A stretch of 64,000 nt of DNA, taken from assembly GCA_031422315.1 (NCBI GenBank), contig JANOQN010000059.1, forward strand, positions 1-64,000. The letters run 5' to 3'. A program made the translations under genes and the position numbers. Of the stretch, positions 32,470 to 40,211 are shown piece by piece (position 1 is the stretch's first letter; each line of letters begins with the position of its first letter). Source of the DNA: JANNYA01 sp031422315 (GTDB lineage: Bacteria; Pseudomonadota; Gammaproteobacteria; Xanthomonadales; SZUA-5). Under the pieces are notes generated by a model. That model made no database searches. It worked only from the letters and a program-made list of their open reading frames with translations, and was not told the origin of the DNA.

Positions 32470-32955
32470 ATGCCGACCCCAATTCCAAACAGTGCGGCCC
32501 TTGACGGCTTAGACCGTAAAATTCTGGCCCGTTATCAAATAAACACCCGTGTGCCAGCCGCTGTGATCGGCGAAGCGGTGGGGCTGTCGGCAGCAGCTGT
32601 GCAGCGTCGCATCAAGCGCCTGCGTGAGGCGGCGGTGATTACGCAAGAAATCGCAGTCATTGACCCAAGCGCAATCGGCCTACCTATCACGGTGATTGTC
32701 CATGTAGACCTTGTGCGCGAAACCATGCCACTCATTGATGCCTTCAAAATCTCCATGCGCAAGCGCCCCGAAGTGCAACAGTGTTGGTACACCACCGGGC
32801 TAACGGACTTTGTTCTGGTATTGCGCATAGCGAGCATGGCGGCATATGAGCAATTTGGCAGCGATGTTCTATTGAGCGACAATAACGTCGCAAAATTCAC
32901 CAGCTATGTAGCGCTGTCTGAAGTCAAAGGCGGCCTGGCATTGATGCTCGAGTAA
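32470..32955 (+). CDS. Lrp/AsnC-family transcriptional regulator
   Basis: A 161-residue regulator: an N-terminal winged helix-turn-helix ('LDGLDRKILARYQINTRVPAAVIGE' through 'AAAVQRRIKRLREAAVI') and a C-terminal RAM/AsnC ligand domain ('IVHVDLVRETMPLIDAFK' and 'VQQCWYTTGLTDFVLVLRI'). Such proteins form octamers and respond to amino acids. It is divergent from the PLP lyase gene, so that gene is the likely target. A second, different Lrp gene follows 79 bases downstream. Confidence 0.9.
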   Translation: MPTPIPNSAALDGLDRKILARYQINTRVPAAVIGEAVGLSAAAVQRRIKRLREAAVITQEIAVIDPSAIGLPITVIVHVDLVRETMPLIDAFKISMRKRPEVQQCWYTTGLTDFVLVLRIASMAAYEQFGSDVLLSDNNVAKFTSYVALSEVKGGLALMLE

Positions 32956-33034
32956 CGCCTGCGCCAAGCAACCAAAATCGAGAAGACGACTCGCGTATTT
33001 CAGCGTGATTTGCGTTTTTACTAAGAGGTTTTTT

Positions 33035-33496
33035 ATGTATCAGCTAGACGCTTACGATCACGCAATTTTGGCCTTACTCCAAGTCAACGGCCGCATGACG
33101 ATGACAGAACTGTCCAGGCAAGTGCATCTCACATCACCCGCAGTTAGCGAGCGAGTTAAAAAACTCGAAGACGCTGGCGTGATTGTCGGTTATGGCGCAC
33201 GCATCAACTTGCGAAAATACGGCTATAGCTTTGAAGTTTTTGTCCAGATCACTGTCGAATCACACACGCAACTTGACGCTTGGGCAGATGCGCGTCCCGA
33301 GGTGCTTGAAATACACGCAACCACAGGTAACCACTGTGCTTTATTGCGGTTAGCACTCACCTCGCCGGAACACTTACAAAGGCTACTGACCGAACTTGGG
33401 AAACTTGGCAATACCAGTACCGCCATGGTGCTCTCGAGCCGGCATGAGTTCAGGCCGCGACTAGATGGCGACAAGGTCTGTCCATTAGCGCACTAA
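33035..33496 (+). CDS. Second Lrp/AsnC-family regulator
   Basis: A 153-residue Lrp/AsnC protein. The HTH is clear ('LDAYDHAILALLQVNGRMTMT', then 'LTSPAVSERVKKLEDAGVI'), and the RAM domain follows ('VFVQITVESHTQLDAW', 'EVLEIHATTGNHCALLRLAL'). ATG 33035 is used; the frame from 33005 adds only non-conserved residues. Sequence divergence from its upstream neighbour is large, so this is not a recent duplication. Its target is not evident, with LysE-type exporter and lyase genes as candidates nearby. Confidence 0.88.
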   Translation: MYQLDAYDHAILALLQVNGRMTMTELSRQVHLTSPAVSERVKKLEDAGVIVGYGARINLRKYGYSFEVFVQITVESHTQLDAWADARPEVLEIHATTGNHCALLRLALTSPEHLQRLLTELGKLGNTSTAMVLSSRHEFRPRLDGDKVCPLAH

Positions 33497-33593
33497 TGCT
33501 TGCAATTCTGGAGACTGTCGTTCCGCAGTTGAAGAAAGTGCGCCGGCACTCGGTCGCCAACCTTGGTCGATTTGAACTTGCGACTAATTGCCG

Positions 33594-33902
33594 CTAGCGC
33601 AATTCCGGCTGTATTAACTTGATTTTATCCGCGAACCGCGCGTGCTGCTCCGGGTCAACTGGTTTTTGTATGATCTTAGTACTCGCTGGGTTTTTGCCAA
33701 GATAGTTATCACCCTTCCAATTCTTCGATGGTCTGATTGGTCGAGGCATAAAACCGCCACCACAGTTCGGACAGACATTTTCCAAGACCGTATTGACACA
33801 GTCAGAACAAAACGTGCATTCGTAGGAGCAGATGCGCGCCTCAATTGAATCTGGCGGCAACTGATTGTTGCATTGCTCACAGGTGGGTCGAAGTTCAAGC
33901 AA
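33594..33902 (-). CDS. DUF1272 zinc-binding-like protein
   Basis: A 102-residue protein whose first 50 residues carry eight cysteines in CxxC-type pairs (Cys8/Cys11, Cys25/Cys29, Cys32/Cys35, Cys44/Cys47), the DUF1272 pattern ('LRPTCEQC...LPPDS.EARICSYECTFC..CV'). It should bind two zinc ions. The basic C-terminal half is not conserved. Function is unknown. It stands between two convergent or separate units with no clear partner. Confidence 0.88.
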   Translation of the reverse strand: MLELRPTCEQCNNQLPPDSIEARICSYECTFCSDCVNTVLENVCPNCGGGFMPRPIRPSKNWKGDNYLGKNPASTKIIQKPVDPEQHARFADKIKLIQPELR

Positions 33903-33958
33903 GGTATTTTCCTAACGTAATGGGTAAAAAATTTCGGATACCGAACTGCTACTGGAGG

Positions 33959-34639
33959 CTACCCAGGCTGACTACCAAGCTGTGGCACCATTTTGCCCAT
34001 GCTGCGTAAGTAGTCTGCCATTGCGTTAGCCACCAGCTTGACGGGAGCTCGATCAATCATGCGCCCGCGCCAGGCAAGTAAATTTGCATGCTCCAAAGTT
34101 AGCGGCGACGTGTGACGTGCTGCGAAGAATTGCGCCATGTAGAAAGCGATGTCAGCGTAGCTGAACTGACCGGCGATGTATTCACGGTCTTGCAGCAGTT
34201 GGTTCAAATCGAAGTAGTACTCGTCAATTCTTGCGCGCGCAGTTTTCCATTCTGGCGCCTCGACGGGATCCGGGTTCGCCCGCATGCCCATCAACCGAAT
34301 GACATGGGGGAAAAACACTTCATCAGAACAATGCTCCTGCCGTCGTGCTTCCGCTCGCGCGGCTACAGATCGAGGCCACAGGGGAGGCTCAGGCCAGCAA
34401 TGTTCAAGGTACTCGAATAGCTGTGTAGAATCGAAAAGCTGGACATCGTCGCCAACAATAACAGGAACCTGACATTTGGGATTGATGCGCAGTACCTCCG
34501 GGTGTTTGGGCGAGTAGCCGCGTTCGAAATCAAATGGCACCATCACCAACTCAAATTTGATTCCCTTCTCGTGTGCTGCTATCTCGACTTTCGCGCCAAA
34601 CATGCTTAGCGGACCGGAATAGAGCTTAAATTGGCTCAT
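33959..34639 (-). CDS. Glutathione S-transferase family protein
   Basis: A 226-residue GST. The N-terminal thioredoxin-like domain (1-80) shows 'FKLYSGPLSMFGAKVEIAAHEKG', a 'NPKCQVPVIV' cis-Pro loop and 'LFDSTQLFEYLE' for glutathione binding. The C-terminal all-helical domain (90-215) has the 'AGQFSYADIAFYMAQFF' N-capping region. It conjugates or reduces electrophiles using glutathione; the subclass is not defined. Its start overlaps the end of the upstream GNAT gene by 14 bases, so the two are co-translated. Confidence 0.88.
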   Translation of the reverse strand: MSQFKLYSGPLSMFGAKVEIAAHEKGIKFELVMVPFDFERGYSPKHPEVLRINPKCQVPVIVGDDVQLFDSTQLFEYLEHCWPEPPLWPRSVAARAEARRQEHCSDEVFFPHVIRLMGMRANPDPVEAPEWKTARARIDEYYFDLNQLLQDREYIAGQFSYADIAFYMAQFFAARHTSPLTLEHANLLAWRGRMIDRAPVKLVANAMADYLRSMGKMVPQLGSQPG

Positions 34640-35153
34640 GGCATTCTTGGGTAAAGTGAGTATCGCTACTCAAAGGTGCAAGTTTTTTTTGCCAGAACAT
34701 CGCTTGTCCCATTTTTGGATCTAACGTGTAGCCACCGAAACCAAACGATCGGTATGCATTCTGAGCAATTTTATTGCCTTCTAAAACCTCCAATGTCAAT
34801 TTACAGCAGCCTCGTTCTCGGGCGATCTCTTCGAGCTTTGCTAGAATTTTCGTTGAGACTTTGCGGCCCCGAAATTTCGGATCAACTACCATGTCGTGTA
34901 CATTAATTAACGGCATGCAGGAGAAACTAGAAAAGCCCTCAAAACAGATCGCAAGGCCAGCGGGTTCGTTTTTCACAAAAGCGATAATGACTAGCGCCTG
35001 CGGACGCTTCTGAAGCTCAGAAATAAGGTTGAATTTTACGAATTCCGGAAGATCGGAGCCTCCGCCCATCTCATCCTTCGCGTATTCATTCAAAAGGTGA
35101 ACGATTGCCTCGGCATGAACTGGGTTTTTTAAATCTGCAATCACAGCAATTTC
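34626..35153 (-). CDS. GNAT-family N-acetyltransferase
   Basis: A 175-residue GNAT protein. The acetyl-CoA loop is 'MVVDPKFRGRKVSTKILAKLEE' (R-G-x-K-V form of the Q/RxxGxG/A motif), followed by 'CCKLTLEVLEGNKIAQNAYRSFGF', the usual motif B. Substrate unknown. ATG 35153 begins right at the first beta-strand; the frame from 35180 adds nine residues. The C-terminal tail runs 14 bases into the GST gene, which suggests an operon. Confidence 0.85.
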   Translation of the reverse strand, partial: EIAVIADLKNPVHAEAIVHLLNEYAKDEMGGGSDLPEFVKFNLISELQKRPQALVIIAFVKNEPAGLAICFEGFSSFSCMPLINVHDMVVDPKFRGRKVSTKILAKLEEIARERGCCKLTLEVLEGNKIAQNAYRSFGFGGYTLDPKMGQAMFWQKKLAPLSSDTHFTQECHEPI

Positions 35154-35214
35154 CATCACTTCTCCAACATTTGTAGTCAATTGGGCTCAGCTGCATCAGA
35201 GGCATCACATTTTT

Positions 35215-35697
35215 TTAGGTCTTTTGGATCAGCCGCTTGAACGCCATTGTCCAGTTCGTTTCCCAAGTTGCACCACCATCAGGAGAAAATGCCTGCTCCC
35301 ACTGCGCGCTATCGCCTGTGATCTTCGACCAGATAAAGCGGACAAGAATGGGTTTTCCGTTCAGCGAGTCTTCGCCCTGGAATGTCCCGACGCCGTCTTG
35401 AAATACGCCATGTACTGGCTGATCGATTCCAGGAAAACGCGGATCGACCCACCATATTGACCACACTCCCGTTTTGGGATCCATCCGGCGAAGGGCGGCG
35501 GCTGCATAAGCACCGTTGGGATCGTCCAGCCAGTTATCCTCAATATTTCCGTTCCCGCCGAGAATCGCCCAAGCTCTGCAAGTTCCGTCGAACTGGAACC
35601 AATCATTGCTTCCGACCAATCGTTGCTTTAGTTTGCGGTGAATCACGCGCCACTCGCCTGTTTGAAAAGCGAAATCATTCGTAGCATTTGCTTTCAT
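35215..35697 (-). CDS. Cytosolic DUF1579-like protein (paralogue A)
   Basis: A 160-residue protein without a signal peptide. It opens 'FAFQTGEWRVIHRKLKQRL', with 'GGNGNIEDNWLDDPNGAY', 'DPKTGVWSIWWVDPRFPGI' and 'WEQAFSPDGGATWETNWTMAF' later, a beta-rich lipocalin-like pattern related to DUF1579. It is a clear paralogue of the next gene upstream, and its ATG overlaps that gene's stop (ATGA), so the two are translationally coupled. No function is known. Confidence 0.72.
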   Translation of the reverse strand: MKANATNDFAFQTGEWRVIHRKLKQRLVGSNDWFQFDGTCRAWAILGGNGNIEDNWLDDPNGAYAAAALRRMDPKTGVWSIWWVDPRFPGIDQPVHGVFQDGVGTFQGEDSLNGKPILVRFIWSKITGDSAQWEQAFSPDGGATWETNWTMAFKRLIQKT

Positions 35698-36284
35698 TGG
35701 GGTTTGCCGTTTCTTGAAAATTCCATGATCCAATTTGTTTCCCAACTGTCGCCGCTGTCAGCTGAAAATGCTTGCGTCCAAATCGCCTTTTTGGCATCGG
35801 TACTCTGATAAGTAAAACGAACCTTGATCGATTGTCCGGCTAGATTGTCGTCGGTGTAAAACTGACCGACACCACCTTCGAAGCGCCCAATCACCGGCTT
35901 TTCTATGCCGGGAAAGCGCTCATCAATCCAGTAAATCGACCACTGTAGCAATTTGGGATCGAACACCCTCAACGATGATGCAAGGTAGCGACCCGATGGG
36001 TCATTGAGCACATTTTCGTCGATGTTTCCTTTACCGGCCAAAATAGGTTTTACCTCTAGTGATCCGGCAAATTCGATCCATTCATCGCTTTGCTGCAATC
36101 GAACTTTGAGTTTGCGGTGGCGGACGTCCCAGCGGCCAATCAGAAAATCGAATTGCTTGCTGGCGTCTGGAGAAGACGGCTTCGCTATGACCGACGCTGC
36201 CGGTAAAAGGGAAGTAATTGGAATAATCGTGGCAGCCGCGAGAAGCCTACGCCTATCAAAATCCGTGTCACTACACTCTTTCAT
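35694..36284 (-). CDS. Tat-exported DUF1579-like protein (paralogue B)
   Basis: A 196-residue protein with a twin-arginine signal: 'DFDRRRLLAAATIIPITSLLP' style N-terminus (RRR followed by a moderate hydrophobic stretch ending VIA). The mature part repeats the motifs of its neighbour: 'FDFLIGRWDVRHRKLKVRL', 'GKGNIDENVLNDPSGRY', 'LLQWSIYWIDERFPGI' and 'WTQAFSADSGDSWETNWIMEF'. Tat export implies folding or cofactor loading before export. Its stop codon overlaps the start of paralogue A by four bases. Together they may act on the same ligand on both sides of the membrane; that is inference. Confidence 0.72.
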   Translation of the reverse strand: MKECSDTDFDRRRLLAAATIIPITSLLPAASVIAKPSSPDASKQFDFLIGRWDVRHRKLKVRLQQSDEWIEFAGSLEVKPILAGKGNIDENVLNDPSGRYLASSLRVFDPKLLQWSIYWIDERFPGIEKPVIGRFEGGVGQFYTDDNLAGQSIKVRFTYQSTDAKKAIWTQAFSADSGDSWETNWIMEFSRNGKPQ

Positions 36285-36874
36285 ATTTGCTCTACCTTAT
36301 GGTCAGGCCCGCACCGGATGATTTGCGGAATTTCAAGCGAGATTGCTGACGTAGTCTGATCGCTAACTCACCCGACTGACAGATTGAAATTGAAGATATG
36401 CAAGCCGATCAGCAGCTGTTTTTAAGTTTACTCAACAGATTTTCTTTAATGTGGACCGGCCCGCATTAGTTCTGTCGAATCCAGTAGCGGTAGCGCGATA
36501 TTTGGGTAATTATTCCCCTGCCGGGATCGAACCCGCGAAGTTCAAAATTCCACCAAGATTGTGAGTTGTTTCGACCTGGGTCGTCAAACTCTCTTGACCT
36601 CACAACTCAAACCGCCGGATGCGGACTCGCTTGTCCGGTGGTGTGTGGGTCCAACTGGATTTCAGTTGGACCCTATCCCGATGACTTTCGTGGGCTTTAA
36701 GAAGTTTTAACAGCGTCGACAAATTGGCTGGGCGGCTTAGATTGGCTTTTTTTTGCGCAAAAGCCCGCGTTTTTCACAAGATCATCAATCAGGGCTAGGC
36801 CAGCGCCAAAAGTTGCGCTAGACTCAGGCTTACCATTTCGGTAAAAGTTGTTGGGAATCAGTGAGATCGCGCCC
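36285..36874. other. Structured non-coding stretch upstream of LysM gene
   Basis: About 590 bases without a convincing gene. On the minus strand at 36513-36537 is a tRNA-3'-end-like piece (CGCGGGTTCGATCCCGG, then CAGGGGAA) with one T-stem mismatch and no full cloverleaf. Beyond it are a long dyad TGAGTTGT/ACAACTCA (36562-36569, 36602-36609), a hairpin ACCGCCGGA/TCCGGTGGT (36611-36642) and a perfect 11-bp hairpin GGGTCCAACTG/CAGTTGGACCC (36647-36673). This could be a decayed tRNA or integration site, or an unrecognised structured RNA. Confidence 0.5.
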
Positions 36875-38044
36875 ATGCTTAAAAAACTACTTTCAGTTGT
36901 AGCAGCCCTTTCATTCAGCTGGCTGGCAACCGCCGCCGAACTTCGGCCGGACCATCCAGACACCTATACTGTCAAACGCGGCGACACGCTGTGGGATATT
37001 TCTTCAAAATTTTTGAAGTCACCCTGGAATTGGCCAGAAATTTGGCAGGCCAACCCACAGGTGGAAAATCCGCATTTGATTTACCCAGGCGATGTGTTGA
37101 GCCTGATTTATATCGACGGCAAGCCGATGCTCGTGCCGCTTTCTGGTCCACGCGTTCGAAGAGAACCACTGGCCGAAGCCGTGCGCGCAATTCCACTATC
37201 GTCTGTACAGCAATTTCTTGATCGCCCTCGGTTGCTTACCGAAGAAGAGTGGAAAGCAGCGCCTTATGTAGTCGGCTTGGAAGAAAACCGTCTGCGCGCC
37301 ATGAATACGCAGTTAGCCTACATCCGTCAGCTTGGTGATGGCGCCGTCGGCGCGAAATTTGCCATTGCCCGGCCAACGGTTGTATATCGAGACGTACCTG
37401 CGAAATATCCGTGGGATTCTGAAAATCGCGTGCGCCGCGCCGATGATTGGCGTAATGAAAAGAGCAAAACCATCGCCGGTGGCATGAATTGGCTTTGGAA
37501 AGACTGGATGTTTGAGAAAAATACCCGCGTTTTAGGGTACGAGCTGCTTGAGATTGGCACTGCTGAAATTGTTGAGTACGGCGACCCAGGCACGGCCTAC
37601 GTTCGCTATGTCGATCAAGAAATCAAAGCAGGCGACGTGTTGCTGCCGATCAACTCGAAACCATTTGATTTAGAGTTCCTGCCCAGAGCACCGAAAGCTG
37701 TCCCCGAGAATTCCCGCATCCTTGCCTTCACCGACGCCTACAACGCCGCTGGTTCCAAGCAAGTCGTGGTGCTGTCTAAAGGCAGTGCGGATGGTATTGA
37801 GACCGGCCATACTTTCTCTATCTACACGCCGGGCGAAACGATTCGCGATACTGTTAAATACGGAAACGATAGCGCTGACCTGCGCTTAGTGTTTAATCCA
37901 AAAAAAGCGCTGGTCAAGCTGCCGGATGAGTTTGTCGGCCACGTTATGGTGTTTAGAACGTTTGAACACGTCAGCTATGGTTTGATCATGGACGGTATCA
38001 AACCTGTGCACCTGGGCGATCGCTTGCAAATGCCGATTGAGTAA
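36875..38044 (+). CDS. LysM-domain peptidoglycan-binding protein
   Basis: A 389-residue exported protein: signal peptide 1-20 ('LSVVAALSFSWLATAA'), one LysM domain at about 29-78 ('YTVKRGDTLWDISSKFLKSPWNWPEIW' style, including 'NPHLIYPGDVLSL'), and a 300-residue C-terminal region of mixed type. The start at 36875 gives a proper signal peptide. LysM proteins in this position, directly upstream of dprA, are common in betaproteobacteria, and the pair probably forms an ancestral arrangement. The role of the C-terminal region is unknown; cell-wall binding is expected. Confidence 0.88.
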   Translation: MLKKLLSVVAALSFSWLATAAELRPDHPDTYTVKRGDTLWDISSKFLKSPWNWPEIWQANPQVENPHLIYPGDVLSLIYIDGKPMLVPLSGPRVRREPLAEAVRAIPLSSVQQFLDRPRLLTEEEWKAAPYVVGLEENRLRAMNTQLAYIRQLGDGAVGAKFAIARPTVVYRDVPAKYPWDSENRVRRADDWRNEKSKTIAGGMNWLWKDWMFEKNTRVLGYELLEIGTAEIVEYGDPGTAYVRYVDQEIKAGDVLLPINSKPFDLEFLPRAPKAVPENSRILAFTDAYNAAGSKQVVVLSKGSADGIETGHTFSIYTPGETIRDTVKYGNDSADLRLVFNPKKALVKLPDEFVGHVMVFRTFEHVSYGLIMDGIKPVHLGDRLQMPIE

Positions 38045-38078
38045 AATTCGCTAGACGGGTGTTTGCACCCGGAAACTC

Positions 38079-38106
38079 GTCAAAGGCGCGGCAACGCGCC
38101 TTTGAC
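38079..38106 (+). terminator. Hairpin after LysM gene
   Basis: A perfect 12-bp stem GTCAAAGGCGCG/CGCGCCTTTGAC with loop GCAA. A smaller hairpin (GGGTG/CACCC) lies just upstream at 38057-38070. The U-tract is weak, so termination may be partial. Confidence 0.65.
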
Positions 38107-38170
38107 GTTTCTGTGATGCAAAACTGATTCGCCGAAAAATGTATTCCAACAATCCATAGAGTAGCTGCCT

Positions 38171-39325
38171 GTGAGCATGTCCCGGGAAGAACAAGAAAAC
38201 TGGCTTGCGCTCATGATGGCTCCGGGCTTAAGTGCCAACAAGCGCCGTGAATTGCTCAGCCTAATCGGCAGCATTAATGGCGTTAAACACATCAATAGCG
38301 GTATTGTCCAAGCACTCAAGCTCAAACGAGAAACGGTAGAAGCGCTGGCAAAACCTAACCAGACCGCGTTAGATCGTTGTAATCAATGGCTTGATACACC
38401 CGGACGCAGCTTGCTGAGTATCGCCAATCCAGACTATCCGCCCATGTTGGCGAGGGTTGGTGATGCGCCGGTCGCGCTGCTTTGCGAAGGTGATACCCAG
38501 CGGCTGCACTTGCCGTGTATTGCGATTGTTGGCAGTCGAGGCGGCACCGCAGGCGGTTTAGATTTTGCGACTTCCCTCGCACGCGAATTTAGCAGCAGCG
38601 GATTAACCGTGGTCAGCGGATTGGCATTGGGTATTGACGCTGCAGCTCACAGCGGCGCGCTCAAAGGCCCAGGTTCAACCGCGGCGGTCATGGCAACCGG
38701 CGTCGATCTGGTATATCCAAAGCAAAATCAAAAGCTTGCGCGCGCGATTGTCGAACAAGGCGGTGTTTTACTGTCGGAGATGCCGCTCGCAACCCCGCCG
38801 TTGCCCGCACTGTTTCCGCAGCGCAACCGGATTATTAGCGGGCTTTCGCTTGGCGTAGTGGTTGTCGAAGCCAGCTTGCAAAGTGGCTCGCTGGTTACCG
38901 CGCGCATGGCGGGCGAACAAGGCCGAGAAGTGTTCGCAGTGCCAGGCTCAGTCCACAACCCAATGGCGCGCGGCTGCCACGCGCTGATTCGCCAAGGCGC
39001 AAAGCTTATCGAAAGCGCGCAAGATGTACTGAGCGAACTTGGCGCACTTCTACAAGCTGCCGCAAATGATCGGCAAACGCCCAGACGCTATTCCACGAGT
39101 TCAGCCAACAACAAGCCCACCAAGACTGAGCCGCTGCCGACTTTAGAGCCAGAAGATCAAGCGGTATTGGACGCCATGGGGTTCGATCCGATTGCCATCG
39201 ACCAGCTCGTCGAGCGCACTCAGCTTAGCGTGCCTGCACTATCTAGTACGCTGCTGCGACTGGAACTTGATGGCTTTGTGGATTCTCTAAACGGCGCTCG
39301 CTATCAACGGAAAGCGGGAGTTTAA
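38171..39325 (+). CDS. dprA: DNA processing protein DprA
   Basis: A 384-residue protein that binds incoming single-stranded DNA and loads RecA during natural transformation. The Rossmann-like DprA core is clear: 'IAIVGSRGGTAGGLDFATSLA', 'GLTVVSGLALGIDAAAHSGAL', 'FPQRNRIISGLSLGVVVVEA', 'SGSLVTARMAGEQGREVFAVPGS' and 'GCHALIRQGAKLI'. An N-terminal helical region and a C-terminal winged helix (about 325-384) complete the usual layout. Translation starts at GTG 38171, or possibly at ATG 38177. It follows the LysM gene and precedes a toxin-antitoxin pair on the opposite strand. Confidence 0.95.
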   Translation: MSMSREEQENWLALMMAPGLSANKRRELLSLIGSINGVKHINSGIVQALKLKRETVEALAKPNQTALDRCNQWLDTPGRSLLSIANPDYPPMLARVGDAPVALLCEGDTQRLHLPCIAIVGSRGGTAGGLDFATSLAREFSSSGLTVVSGLALGIDAAAHSGALKGPGSTAAVMATGVDLVYPKQNQKLARAIVEQGGVLLSEMPLATPPLPALFPQRNRIISGLSLGVVVVEASLQSGSLVTARMAGEQGREVFAVPGSVHNPMARGCHALIRQGAKLIESAQDVLSELGALLQAAANDRQTPRRYSTSSANNKPTKTEPLPTLEPEDQAVLDAMGFDPIAIDQLVERTQLSVPALSSTLLRLELDGFVDSLNGARYQRKAGV

Positions 39326-39358
39326 AATACGAGTTAGTTGACCGGACCGGCTGACCAC

Positions 39359-39778
39359 TCAATTTGCAGCAATGTGCGCAGGATGCATGACATTCGCCAT
39401 CCGCTGCGCTTTTTTATCGAAGCTCGCCATATCTCGGCAGCCGATACGATGGTATTGCGCAGAAAAAAGGCATTCGGCAAAGTCTGCTTTCGCTCCTTCA
39501 CCCTCGTAAAGATATAGCGCATGCTCCAGCGCGGCTTCATTGTCTATTTCCAGCGGCGCAGTCTCTAGAAGCTGCCTAAATACCGTGATGACCGCTGGCT
39601 TGTCCAGTTTGGCGGCGCTACGCAGCACCCACTCTAACTCCAAAATCACGCTTAGCGAAACTGCAATTAACTCACCAGATGCGTCGCAAGCGCTTAGTAA
39701 TTCAAGCGCTTGACGGGTCTGCTTGGCATCGTCTGCTAGTACGATGCGCGCAAGCACGTTAGTGTCCAAGCCGATCAT
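39359..39778 (-). CDS. PIN-domain toxin (VapC-type)
   Basis: A 139-residue PIN-domain ribonuclease. The acidic metal-binding set is Asp5 ('IGLDTNVLARIV'), a Glu in 'VILELEWVLRS', an Asp in 'KADFAECLFS' and an Asp in 'DMASFDKKAQRM'. VapC toxins cut tRNA or rRNA when free of antitoxin. The start at 39778 is set by the PIN N-terminus. It lies ten bases after the antitoxin stop, the usual arrangement. Target RNA is unknown. The C-terminus converges on dprA. Confidence 0.88.
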   Translation of the reverse strand: MIGLDTNVLARIVLADDAKQTRQALELLSACDASGELIAVSLSVILELEWVLRSAAKLDKPAVITVFRQLLETAPLEIDNEAALEHALYLYEGEGAKADFAECLFSAQYHRIGCRDMASFDKKAQRMANVMHPAHIAAN

Positions 39779-39788
39779 TCGCGTAAAT

Positions 39789-40019
39789 CTAAGCGGCGGG
39801 AAGACGAGCGCCTTTGAGTTTCCGCAGTGAAATTTTCGGTCCTTTATAGCCGGCAATGCCTACCAGCTCAGTCAGCGCGCGCGTCTTTGCCCGCATAATC
39901 ACCGTGCCATCCGGAAGCAAAGTGAACTGCAATTTATCCTGCGGCTGCAAGCTCAAACCAACCCGCACATCTTTGGGAATTGTGGTTTGTCCTTTGGAGG
40001 TGATGGTGGCATTGTGCAT
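39789..40019 (-). CDS. AbrB/MazE-type antitoxin
   Basis: A 76-residue antitoxin with a swapped-hairpin AbrB DNA-binding domain at the N-terminus ('ATITSKGQTTIPKDVRVGLSL' then 'DKLQFTLLPDGTVIM') and a C-terminal tail ('LTELVGIAGYKG') that should wrap the PIN toxin. The true start (40019) follows AAGGATT; the frame upstream has no family content. It is expected to repress its own promoter together with the toxin. A small dyad upstream (40034-40044) may be the operator. Confidence 0.87.
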   Translation of the reverse strand: MHNATITSKGQTTIPKDVRVGLSLQPQDKLQFTLLPDGTVIMRAKTRALTELVGIAGYKGPKISLRKLKGARLPAA

Positions 40020-40033
40020 TGGAATCCTTACAA

Positions 40034-40044
40034 AATAGCCTATT
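40034..40044. promoter_or_regulatory. Candidate operator of the toxin-antitoxin pair
   Basis: A short near-perfect palindrome AATAGCCTATT lies 15-25 bases upstream of the antitoxin start. AbrB-type antitoxins bind such AT-rich dyads; this is placed by position only. Confidence 0.3.
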
Positions 40045-40211
40045 GAAAGGAGCTTACGCGCCGACACAGCTGTTTGCAAGGCGCGAATATTTTTGATCCA
40101 GAGCGTCATCGCTTCTGACGATTGACACAGTTGAAGGTTGATACATTCGCTCCCATTTGCCCCATCGCGCGCGCTAAACTCGGTCCACTGCACTTATCGC
40201 TGAGCTGTTAC

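Noticed and set aside
36513..36537. Possible tRNA gene
   Set aside because: Only a T-arm-like piece with a mismatch and an acceptor-like run are present. No D-arm, anticodon arm or matching 5' acceptor strand was found, so it is not called as a tRNA.
36697..36963. 88-codon minus-strand frame upstream of the LysM gene
   Set aside because: It overlaps the start of the LysM gene, has no ribosome site and no family similarity.
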